The notes beneath the pieces are model-generated. The model was not told where the DNA came from and ran no database searches. It saw nothing but the letters and a program-made list of their open reading frames with translations. From assembly GCA_950075865.1 (NCBI GenBank), contig CATMVA010000017.1:1-34155 (forward strand): a stretch of DNA of 34,155 bases, read 5' to 3'. Both the position numbers and the translations under genes were made by a program. Below, piece after piece: positions 13,867 through 20,438 of the stretch. The stretch's first letter is position 1, and the number at the start of each line of letters is the position of its first letter. This DNA comes from an uncultured Oscillospiraceae bacterium. Lineage in GTDB: Bacteria; Bacillota; Clostridia; Oscillospirales; Oscillospiraceae.

Positions 13867-14832
13867 GGTGGTATCCTCCTTTGTTTGAGATGGCACCATG
13901 TTATCAGAGAAACCTTGACACCTCGTGTCAGGGTTTTCGCATTGCTCCCAAATATTTTTTGCCAGCAGCCCCACCTGCTGCCTTATCCGTTCCGGTGAGA
14001 GGATCTCCACGTGGGGGCCGAAGGAGAGGAGAAAACCATAGACCCAGTTATCTTCGGGGAAGGTGGCGGTAGCCTCCAGGGAGCCATCCGGCAGGGGCGT
14101 GACCTGGCTTTCCGCCAACTCGTCATAGACCCGGTAGGCTACGGATGGAGAGAAGCGGAGCCGCAGGGTGACGAAAGAGGGGACCGAGGAATCCTGGATG
14201 CGGGGGAGCGGCTCGGAGGGTGGAGACATGGTCTGCCCCGTGACCGCCAGAGAAAGTATCCGGGAGACCCGGAAGGTGCGGTAGGCTTCTTTGTTCAAGC
14301 AGAAGCCCTGAAGGTACCAGCTTTGGCCCTTGAACACCAGCCGGAGGGGGAGGGCCCGGCGGGATGTTGCCTGCCCATAGGAGCTCACGTAGGTAAAGGT
14401 GATGACCCTGTGGGAGAAGATGGCCTCTTTCAGAGTCTGAAATTTGTCTCTGTCCTCGGCGGTGTCTCCCCAGTGGGAGAGGTCCACCTCCAGCCAGTCG
14501 GGCTCCTTCCGCTGAAAGAGTCCCGAGAGCTTGGACAGGGCCTCCTCGCCTCCTAGACCGGGGGTGCCCGCCAGGGTGCGGAGGGCGGTGAGGAGCTGCT
14601 CCTGCTCCGCATCCGAGAGGGCGGCACGGTTGAGAACATAGTGGTCCATGAGAGCCACCCCACCGCTGCGTCCGGGGATGGCGTAGACCGGGACACCGGC
14701 AGAGGAGAGGGCGTCCACGTCCCGATAGATGGTACGGACCGAGACCTCGAACCGTTGGGCAAGCTCAGTGGCAGGCAGCTTGCCTTTTTCCAGCAGCAGA
14801 TAGACCAACTCGAAAAGCCGGGCCTGGGACAT
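13597..14832 (-). CDS. WYL-domain (YafY-type) regulator fused to a zinc-ribbon domain
   Basis: A 411-residue open frame. Residues 1-60 are an HTH_11 DNA-binding domain (LATELAQRFEVSVRTIYRDV-like core, then GVPVYAIPGRSGG). Residues 135-290 are a WYL effector domain with the SWYLQGFC signature. Residues 323-411 start MNEMTFCQSCAMPLTAG and carry CQSC and CKYC pairs, then MTMEEMIAFC and the helix MTKEQAKEQMRSFFPQL: a zinc-ribbon protein usually seen on its own. The join (297-322) is encoded by DNA containing a perfect dyad and a good AGGAGG site before an internal ATG at 13866, as if two genes became one by loss of a stop. The start at 14832 has AAGGAGG upstream. Confidence 0.85.
   Translation of the reverse strand: MSQARLFELVYLLLEKGKLPATELAQRFEVSVRTIYRDVDALSSAGVPVYAIPGRSGGVALMDHYVLNRAALSDAEQEQLLTALRTLAGTPGLGGEEALSKLSGLFQRKEPDWLEVDLSHWGDTAEDRDKFQTLKEAIFSHRVITFTYVSSYGQATSRRALPLRLVFKGQSWYLQGFCLNKEAYRTFRVSRILSLAVTGQTMSPPSEPLPRIQDSSVPSFVTLRLRFSPSVAYRVYDELAESQVTPLPDGSLEATATFPEDNWVYGFLLSFGPHVEILSPERIRQQVGLLAKNIWEQCENPDTRCQGFSDNMVPSQTKEDTTMNEMTFCQSCAMPLTAGDQRGREADGSPSPHYCKYCYDKGKFLQDMTMEEMIAFCAPHMAKANPDMTKEQAKEQMRSFFPQLLRWMERS
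13916..13930. promoter_or_regulatory. Perfect dyad TGACAC-CTC-GTGTCA, candidate operator
   Basis: Six-base half-sites with a three-base centre, flanked by CC(T) and GGG that extend the symmetry. It lies 50 bases upstream of the internal ATG at 13866, where a promoter-operator of a separate zinc-ribbon gene would be. YafY-type regulators are often autoregulated, so this is a plausible binding site; it also encodes part of the fusion linker. Confidence 0.45.
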
Positions 14833-14854
14833 AGCGGTTCCTCCTTAACAGAAA

Positions 14855-14886
14855 AGCGGGTGATATGTCAAGACATATCACCCGCT
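14855..14886 (-). terminator. Terminator of rpe-recR
   Basis: AGCGGGTGATATGT, four-base loop, ACATATCACCCGCT: a perfect 14-bp stem followed on the minus strand by TTTT. It sits between recR and the start of the next minus-strand operon. Confidence 0.85.
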
Positions 14887-14893
14887 GAATGTG

Positions 14894-15496
14894 TTACATC
14901 TCCCGCCGGCCTTCCAGGGCACGGGTGAGGGTGGCGTCGTCGGCAAACTCCAGCTGGCCGCCCACTGGGACGCCATATGCAAGGCGGGTCACCTTTACAC
15001 CAAATGGTTTCAGAAGCCGGGAGAGGTACATGGCGGTGGCCTCTCCCTCGGTGGTGGGGTTGGTGGCCATGATGACCTCCCGGATCTCCCCCTGGGTCAC
15101 CCGATCCAGTAACTCCTTGATGTGGAGGTCGTCAGGGCCCACGTGGTTCATGGGGGAGATGACCCCGTGGAGCACATGGTAGCGGCCGTTGTATTCCCGG
15201 GAGCGCTCCAGGGCGTTGACGTCCTTGGGGTCGGCCACCACGCAGATGGTGGTCTCGTCCCGCCGGGAGTTTCGGCAGATGGGGCACAAGCCCTCTCCTT
15301 CGGTGAAGTTCTGGCACACCGGGCACAGGGAGATGGACTTTTTAGCGGCCAGGATGGCGTCGGCAAAGGCCTGGGCATCCTCGTCGGGGAGTCCCAGGAC
15401 AAAAAAGGCCAGCCGCTGGGCGGACTTTTTGCCCACCCCAGGCAGCCGGGCAAACTGCTCCACCAGGGATTCCAGGGCAGGGGGGAAGTATTCCAT
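14894..15496 (-). CDS. recR: Recombination protein RecR
   Basis: A 200-residue RecR of normal length. It starts MEYFPPALESLVEQFARLPG, followed by VGKKSAQRLAFFVL, the helix-hairpin-helix DNA-binding part. Next is the four-cysteine zinc finger CPVC (about 58-61) and CPIC (about 70-73). The Toprim domain has ICVVADPKDVNALER and the HVLHGVISPM motif, and the C-terminal Walker-B-like strand follows in VIMATNPTTEGEAT. RecR works with RecO and RecF to load RecA at gaps. It usually sits behind dnaX and an YbaB gene; here it follows rpe by 13 bases, so its context is different. The start has AAGGAG ten bases upstream. Confidence 0.96.
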   Translation of the reverse strand: MEYFPPALESLVEQFARLPGVGKKSAQRLAFFVLGLPDEDAQAFADAILAAKKSISLCPVCQNFTEGEGLCPICRNSRRDETTICVVADPKDVNALERSREYNGRYHVLHGVISPMNHVGPDDLHIKELLDRVTQGEIREVIMATNPTTEGEATAMYLSRLLKPFGVKVTRLAYGVPVGGQLEFADDATLTRALEGRREM

Positions 15497-15509
15497 GAGT
15501 TATATCTCC

Positions 15510-16157
15510 TTATCCTCTCAGCGCCGCGATAGCCGCCGGAATGTCGGGGGCGTTGTAGATGGCCGAGCCGGCCACCAGGATGTCGGCTCCGGCTTCCACA
15601 CACAGCTTGGCGGTATCAGGGTTGATGCCGCCGTCCACCTCCAGGTGGCAGGTGGGGCAGTATTTCTCAATGTAGCACCGGATAGCGGTGAGCTTGGGGA
15701 GCATATCGGCCATGAAGGCTTGTCCGCCGAAGCCGGGTTCCACCGTCATGACCAGGATCAGGTCCAGGCCCTCTTTCAGGTAAGGAAGGACGGCCTCGGC
15801 GGAGGTGATGGGCCGTAAAACGATACCTCTCTTTACCCCCAGCGCGGCCATCTCATCCAAGGCGGCGTGGATAGCAGGGGGCATATCTGCCTCCAGATGG
15901 ATGGACAGAAGGTCGGCCCCGGCATCGGCGAAGGCCTTTACATAGCGCCCCGGCTTTTCCACCATGAGGTGGGTGTCCAGAAACATGCCGGTGTGCTTGC
16001 GGATGGACTGGACCACGGGTACGCCGATGGAGATGTTGGGGACGAACATACCGTCCATCACGTCCACATGGAGCCAGTCAGCGGTGGAGACGGCCCGGAT
16101 GTCCTCCCCCAGGCGACAGAAGTCGGCGGAGAGGATAGAGGGTGCGATCTTGACCAT
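15510..16157 (-). CDS. rpe: Ribulose-phosphate 3-epimerase
   Basis: A 215-residue TIM-barrel epimerase converting ribulose-5-phosphate to xylulose-5-phosphate in the pentose phosphate pathway. Motifs: MVKIAPSILSADF at the start, the metal-site strand WLHVDVMDGMFVPNI, FLDTHLMVEKP, LILVMTVEPGFGGQAF, the second metal strand HLEVDGGINPDT and GADILVAGSAIY at the phosphate site. The metal-binding His and Asp residues in these motifs are all present. It begins behind AAAGGACGG and leads an rpe-recR operon. A strong promoter 200 bases upstream implies a long, structured leader. The rsgA gene that often precedes rpe in Firmicutes is not here. Confidence 0.95.
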   Translation of the reverse strand: MVKIAPSILSADFCRLGEDIRAVSTADWLHVDVMDGMFVPNISIGVPVVQSIRKHTGMFLDTHLMVEKPGRYVKAFADAGADLLSIHLEADMPPAIHAALDEMAALGVKRGIVLRPITSAEAVLPYLKEGLDLILVMTVEPGFGGQAFMADMLPKLTAIRCYIEKYCPTCHLEVDGGINPDTAKLCVEAGADILVAGSAIYNAPDIPAAIAALRG

Positions 16158-16352
16158 AAAAACCGTCCTTTCACGGGGAGTTTGTCCCCCTCATAGGATA
16201 CCACAGCGGATAATCCCACCCGTCCCCGCCAGCCTCCCAGATGCAAGCCACCCACGGCAGCGGCATTGGCGGCAGCGGCGGGTGGGCGCCGCTTTTGATA
16301 GCCCCCGGCTGGGCAGAGGTCTGGCCGGGGGCACCTGTTTTGCTCAAAAGCT
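16158..16352 (-). ncRNA. Long structured leader of rpe, unidentified
   Basis: The minus-strand transcript from about 16352 can form GCUUUUGA/UCAAAAGC (16351-16344 with 16298-16291) enclosing GCCCCCGGC/GCCGGGGGC (16332-16324 with 16309-16301). An asymmetric internal loop (GCAAAACAGGU against UA) separates the two helices. A second GC-rich domain with repeated GCCGCTGCC elements and a CCACCC/GGGTGG pairing follows, then GGGGGACAAACTCCCC just before the ribosome site. The layout looks like a cis-regulatory RNA, but I could not match it to a riboswitch class. Confidence 0.45.
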
Positions 16353-16358
16353 GTTCTT

Positions 16359-16387
16359 ATCATAGCGTTTTTTTCCGGGAAAGTCAA
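16359..16387 (-). promoter_or_regulatory. Sigma-A promoter of rpe-recR
   Basis: On the minus strand, TTGACT (16387-16382), 17-base spacer, TATGAT (16364-16359). Close to consensus, about 200 bases before the rpe start. Confidence 0.8.
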
Positions 16388-16433
16388 CGGGAAAGGGGTT
16401 TATAAAAGAACTGTAAATTCCGTGCGCTCTTTC

Positions 16434-16462
16434 TTGACAGGAAGGGCTCAAGCGGGTAAAAT
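16434..16462 (+). promoter_or_regulatory. Sigma-A promoter of xpaC-telA-TPM-DUF975 operon
   Basis: TTGACA (16434-16439), 17-base spacer, TAAAAT (16457-16462). Near-consensus. No other strong promoter was seen before the terminator at 20393, so the four genes are probably one transcript. Confidence 0.8.
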
Positions 16463-16537
16463 AACCATAATAGTGACAGTATGGCCGTGCCGCTGGTTCA
16501 ATAGGCGCGGCAGGGCAAAAAGGGAGGGCGTATACCT

Positions 16538-17209
16538 ATGGCCAAGGCAGTCAAAAAATCTCCCGCGCCGCTCTATTTCGCGGCGGCGGTGTGGCTTCTG
16601 TGGGGGTTTTTCCTGCCCCTGTACAGGATATCGGATTTTCTGCTGGTGACGGCGGGGTCCATTCTGGCCGGAGTCCTGGGAAAGAAGATCTTCCCGGATG
16701 AGACCTATGAGACGGCCGGGACGGTTCAGGAACCGCCCAAGGAGGAGAAGAAGGCCGAGAGCACCGGCGACCCGGAGATCGATGCGCTGATCGCCGAGCG
16801 GGACAAGGCGGTGAGCGAGATGCGGAGGCTCAACGACGCCATTGAGGATCCTACCATCTCGGCCCAGATCGACCGGCTGGAGACCGATACCCAGAAGATC
16901 GTCTGGCATGTGGTAGAGCATCCGGAAAAGCTCTCCCAGATCCGCAAGTTTATGAATTACTATCTGCCCACCACACTGAAACTGCTGAACGCTTATGACC
17001 GGATGGATGACGCTGGGATCTCGGGGGAGAACATCGACTCCACCAAAGAGAAGGTGGAAAAGATGATGGGGACTATCGTCACCGCCTTTGACCGGCAGCT
17101 GGACGCCCTCTTTGGGGACGAGGCTCTGGATATTTCCACCGATATTACGGTCATGGAGCAGATGTTGGCCCGGGAGGGTCTGGGCGGGACCCAGATGACC
17201 GCCAACTGA
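16538..17209 (+). CDS. xpaC: XpaC-like protein (5-bromo-4-chloroindolyl phosphate hydrolysis family)
   Basis: A 223-residue protein with two N-terminal hydrophobic segments (about 12-27, core YFAAAVWLLWGFFLPLY, and 33-48), then a charged linker rich in Glu and Lys, and a long helical C-terminal part starting DPEIDALIAERDKAVSEMRR. This is the XpaC layout. The family name comes from an indicator-dye phenotype; the true biochemical role is unknown. XpaC genes are regularly followed by a TelA gene, as here (80 bases downstream), and the two are thought to act together at the envelope in toxic-compound tolerance. The ATG has GGGAGGG nine bases upstream. It opens a four-gene operon. Confidence 0.82.
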   Translation: MAKAVKKSPAPLYFAAAVWLLWGFFLPLYRISDFLLVTAGSILAGVLGKKIFPDETYETAGTVQEPPKEEKKAESTGDPEIDALIAERDKAVSEMRRLNDAIEDPTISAQIDRLETDTQKIVWHVVEHPEKLSQIRKFMNYYLPTTLKLLNAYDRMDDAGISGENIDSTKEKVEKMMGTIVTAFDRQLDALFGDEALDISTDITVMEQMLAREGLGGTQMTAN

Positions 17210-17289
17210 GCCCAAACTCAAACCACAGAACGAAGCCCTCCTTCCGGGGATGGGTCTATTAAAACAGAAGGAAAGAGAGGAACCTAATC

Positions 17290-18477
17290 ATGCCTGACAA
17301 CAACACGACTCCTGAACTGACCCTGACACCCAATCTGGACACGGCGGCCGCTACGGCCGAGATGCCCACCCTGACCCTGGATCCCAGCGCCGCCGCCAAG
17401 GAGGTCACCGAGGCCGACCAGGCCGCCCGGGACGTCACTGCCGTGCATCTGGACGATTCCATGCTGACCGAGGCCGAGCGTAAGATGGTGTCCGACTTTG
17501 CCGAGAAGATCGACATTACCGACTCCAATCTGGTTCTCCAGTATGGCGCCGCCTCCCAGAAGAACATTGCCGGATTCTCCGAGAATGCCCTCAACAAGGT
17601 CCGGACCAAGGATCTGGGTGCCGTGGGCGACGACCTGGCCAAGCTGGTGGGAGAGCTCAAGGGCTTCGGTCAGGAGGAGAAGGGCGGGATCTTTGGTTTC
17701 TTCCAGAAGAAAAAGAATGATATTGAGGCGCTGAAGGCTCAGTACTCCAAGGCGGAGACCAACGTGAACAAGGTGGTGGAGACCCTGGAGGGCCACCAGG
17801 TCACCCTGATGAAGGACGTGGCCATGCTGGACCAGATGTATGAGCTGAACACCAAGTACTACAAGGAACTCACCATGTACATCCTGGCGGGAAAGAAGCG
17901 GCTGGAGGCGGTTCGTACCGGCGAGCTGGAGGAACTGCGTAAGAAGGCTCAGGCAAGCGGCAGCCAGGAGGACGCCCAGGCTTACAACGACCTGGCCAAC
18001 ATGTGCAACCGGTTTGAGAAGAAGCTCCACGACCTGGAGCTGACCAGGATGGTTTCCATCCAGATGGGCCCCCAGGTGCGGCTCATTCAAAACAACGACG
18101 CCCTGATGCTGGAGAAGATCCAGTCCTCCCTGGTGAACACCATCCCCCTGTGGAAGAGCCAGATGGTGCTGGCCCTGGGTATGGAGAACTCCCGTCAGGC
18201 CACCGCCGCCCAGGCCGCGGTGACCAACATGACCAACGAGTTGCTGCGTAAGAACGCTGATGCCCTTAAAATGGGTACCATCGAGACCGCCAAAGAGGCC
18301 GAGAAGAGCGTGGTGAGCATCGAGACCCTTCAGCATACCAACCAGCAGCTGATTTCCACCCTGGATGAGATGATGAAGATCCAGTCCGAGGGCGCCCAGA
18401 AGCGAAAGGAAGCCGAGGCCGAGCTGGGCCGGATCGAGGGCGAGTTGAAGCAGAAGCTGCTGGAACTGCGGAGTTAA
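17290..18477 (+). CDS. telA: Toxic anion resistance protein TelA family
   Basis: A 395-residue, mostly helical soluble protein of the TelA/KlaA family. The first 60 residues are Thr/Ala-rich and probably disordered. The conserved core starts near MVSDFAEKIDITDSNLVLQYG and includes GFFQKKKNDIEALKAQY, MLDQMYELNTKYYKELTMYI, the NDLANMCNRFEKKLHDLELT helix and VNTIPLWKSQMVLALGMEN. TelA was first linked to tellurite resistance on plasmids, but chromosomal copies are associated with tolerance of envelope-active antibiotics and stress. No enzyme motif is visible. It follows xpaC, is followed 22 bases later by a TPM protein gene, and has GAGAGGA at its start. Confidence 0.88.
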   Translation: MPDNNTTPELTLTPNLDTAAATAEMPTLTLDPSAAAKEVTEADQAARDVTAVHLDDSMLTEAERKMVSDFAEKIDITDSNLVLQYGAASQKNIAGFSENALNKVRTKDLGAVGDDLAKLVGELKGFGQEEKGGIFGFFQKKKNDIEALKAQYSKAETNVNKVVETLEGHQVTLMKDVAMLDQMYELNTKYYKELTMYILAGKKRLEAVRTGELEELRKKAQASGSQEDAQAYNDLANMCNRFEKKLHDLELTRMVSIQMGPQVRLIQNNDALMLEKIQSSLVNTIPLWKSQMVLALGMENSRQATAAQAAVTNMTNELLRKNADALKMGTIETAKEAEKSVVSIETLQHTNQQLISTLDEMMKIQSEGAQKRKEAEAELGRIEGELKQKLLELRS

Positions 18478-18499
18478 AGAACTCCGAAAGGAGAAGCCC

Positions 18500-19525
18500 A
18501 TGAAAAAGAACAACAAGTCCTATGCCGTCGCTTGGGTGGTGCTGATCGTTGCCATCGTGGCCGCGGTGGCGATGGGACAGGTGCGGAAGAGCTCCTATAC
18601 GATCCCCCAGCCGAAGGGGGACTATGCGCTGGAGAATTTGTCCACCGCAAAATATCGGGACTGGATCAGTGATGCCGCCGGAGTCCTTTCAACCCAGGCG
18701 GAGGAGCAGATCTGTCTGTATAACGCCAACTGGGACCACAGGTATGGCAGCCTGGTGGCGTTGGCCACAGTGGATCATGTGTCAGGAGACATTGGAGACT
18801 ATACCTATAGCTTGGCCAATGAAATTGGCCTTAGCGAGGGAGATGCCCTGTTGGTGCTGGATGTGGGCGGAAAGAACGCCTATATGGCTGTTGGACAGAA
18901 TTACCACGCGCTTCCTACGGATGCCATGGTCACTGAGTATATGGACCAGTATCTCTACCGGGATCTGATGGCCGGGGACTATGAGAAGGGCGTACTGAAC
19001 CTGTACGGCGCAATCCATATCCGTTATGTGGATACTGTGGCTGACAACGGACCTTCTTTTACAAGCGGTATTGCCGGAATGTGGATCTTCTGGCTGGTTC
19101 TGTTCCTGGTAATCCTCTTTTTGGCGCTCTCGGCTGTTGAGCGCTCCAGGTACAATACCTACCGGGCCAAGTATTATGGGGTGGTCAACCCGCCTGTGGT
19201 ATTCCATCCTATTTTCTTCTGGCATAGGCCGGGATCCTCCTGGTACCGGCGGCACTGGGCTCCGCCCCCGCCTCCCAGGCCCCGCCCGCCCCGTCCGCCT
19301 CAGCCTCCTCGCAGTGGAGGCGGCTTTTCCAGCGGACCCCGCGGCAGCGGTTTTGGCGGGACCCGCAGCGGGGGAGGGTTCTCCTCCGGTTCCCGGGGAA
19401 GCGGCTTTGGCGGCTCCAGAGGAGGCTCTTTCGGCAGCAGCCGGGGGGGTGGCTTTGGCGGTGGCCGCAGCGGCGGCGGATTTTCCGGCGGCTCCCGTGG
19501 CGGTGGCTTCGGAGGCCGGCGCTGA
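18500..19525 (+). CDS. TPM-domain membrane protein with Pro-rich and Arg/Gly-rich tail
   Basis: A 341-residue protein in four parts: an N-terminal membrane anchor (about 8-26); an extracytoplasmic TPM domain (about 45-175) with ISDAAGVLSTQAEEQICLYN and EGDALLVLDVGGKNAYMAVG; a second span (about 192-213, WIFWLVLFLVILFLAL); and a C-terminal tail. The tail holds a proline run at 254-270 and then 70 residues almost wholly of Gly, Ser, Arg and Phe, in GSGFGG- and SGGGFS-like units. If the N-terminus is inside, the tail is cytoplasmic. TPM domains include small phosphatases and photosystem-repair factors; activity here is unknown. AAGGAG precedes the start. Confidence 0.83.
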   Translation: MKKNNKSYAVAWVVLIVAIVAAVAMGQVRKSSYTIPQPKGDYALENLSTAKYRDWISDAAGVLSTQAEEQICLYNANWDHRYGSLVALATVDHVSGDIGDYTYSLANEIGLSEGDALLVLDVGGKNAYMAVGQNYHALPTDAMVTEYMDQYLYRDLMAGDYEKGVLNLYGAIHIRYVDTVADNGPSFTSGIAGMWIFWLVLFLVILFLALSAVERSRYNTYRAKYYGVVNPPVVFHPIFFWHRPGSSWYRRHWAPPPPPRPRPPRPPQPPRSGGGFSSGPRGSGFGGTRSGGGFSSGSRGSGFGGSRGGSFGSSRGGGFGGGRSGGGFSGGSRGGGFGGRR

Positions 19526-19546
19526 CAAAGAAAGAGGAGGATGGAA

Positions 19547-20380
19547 ATGGGTTTTGACCGCTTTTCGGCCAAAATAAAGGCCAGAGGCAGCATGCGGCAG
19601 AACAAGCCAAGCCCCGTGATGGTGAGCCTGGGATTTCTGGCGCTGACGGTCTTGCTGAAACGGGTCGTTCTGTGGTTCCATTTCGATCCGCTGAGCGCGT
19701 TTTACACGTATTATATTTACTGGGGATATGACGCGGAGGAGATCATCCGTTATCTGGTGGAGGAGTACTCCACAGAGATCATGATTTTTGCCGGGCTCAG
19801 CTTTCTGATCGGTCTTTACAGGACTATCATGGAATTTGGGTATACCTCCTACGCAGTCCGGATGGCCAGGAATGAGCAGCCCGGATTCGGCCATGTTTTT
19901 GACGGCTTCCTTCGCCCGGTACACGTTCTTGGTTCGGTTCTGCTCCAGGGATTTTTGATCACCCTGTGGATCCTGCCCTTTCAGGCGGGAGCGATGGCAT
20001 TCCTGTACTGGAGTATCAAGCAGAACTCTGCACTCTTTCTGGTCCTATCCTGGACGTGCATGATAGGGGCCATGGTCGTGGGTGTGGTCAAGGATTACAG
20101 TTACCGGCTGACCTGGTATTTCATGCTGGATGATCCGGCCTGTAGCTCCCGGAAGGCGATCTCCCGCAGCAAAACGCATATGAGAGGCTGGAAGCTGGAC
20201 CTTCTTTTCCTGGATCTCAGCTTTTTGGGATGGAGGATTTTGTCCGGCCTGACCCTTGGGCTTTTGGATGTGTGGGTCAAGCCATACAGAAGAGCCACGG
20301 AAGTCAACTTTTACGATTTTCTCACATCCGCCTCCGACGGGCAGGAGGGCGGGGAGGAAAAAGCGCCGACTTCATTTTGA
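19547..20380 (+). CDS. DUF975 family integral membrane protein
   Basis: A 277-residue polytopic membrane protein of the DUF975 type. Hydrophobic segments fall near 23-40 (VMVSLGFLALTVLLKRVV), 75-95, 120-145 and 155-185. A conserved-looking late segment, YRLTWYFMLDDPACSSRKAI followed by SRSKTHMRGWKLDLLFLDLS, is characteristic of the family, whose members carry a cytoplasmic loop with repeated Arg/Lys and Ser. Function unknown. The ATG at 19547 has AGGAGG six bases upstream; the ATG at 19541 touches that site and is unlikely. It is the last gene of the xpaC-telA-TPM operon and ends 17 bases before a terminator. Confidence 0.82.
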   Translation: MGFDRFSAKIKARGSMRQNKPSPVMVSLGFLALTVLLKRVVLWFHFDPLSAFYTYYIYWGYDAEEIIRYLVEEYSTEIMIFAGLSFLIGLYRTIMEFGYTSYAVRMARNEQPGFGHVFDGFLRPVHVLGSVLLQGFLITLWILPFQAGAMAFLYWSIKQNSALFLVLSWTCMIGAMVVGVVKDYSYRLTWYFMLDDPACSSRKAISRSKTHMRGWKLDLLFLDLSFLGWRILSGLTLGLLDVWVKPYRRATEVNFYDFLTSASDGQEGGEEKAPTSF

Positions 20381-20392
20381 ATCAAAGAAAGC

Positions 20393-20427
20393 GAGGCCGC
20401 TCCGTCGGGAGCGGCCTCATTTTTTTG
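20393..20427 (+). terminator. Terminator of the xpaC-telA operon
   Basis: GAGGCCGCTCC, loop GTCG, GGAGCGGCCTC, then A and a run of Ts on the plus strand. The minus side has a weaker T-run and may also serve the convergent DUF2812 operon. Confidence 0.9.
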
Positions 20428-20438
20428 CGTCGTTGGGA

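Noticed and set aside
16261-16290. Short tandem GGCAGCGGC repeats as a CRISPR or microsatellite
   Set aside because: Only two to three imperfect units without spacers; explained better as part of the paired leader.
16158-16352. Cobalamin riboswitch before rpe
   Set aside because: An AGGTGCCC-like start is present, but the conserved downstream boxes of the B12 element are missing and rpe is not a B12 gene.
17284-18516. 410-codon minus-strand open frame opposite telA
   Set aside because: Composition (Leu/Gly/His-rich) and exact overlap with a recognised gene mark it as a shadow frame.
19250-19525. Coding repeat in the TPM gene as an assembly artefact
   Set aside because: The frame stays open, codons vary between units, and the gene has a proper stop and downstream neighbour, so the repeat is real coding sequence.
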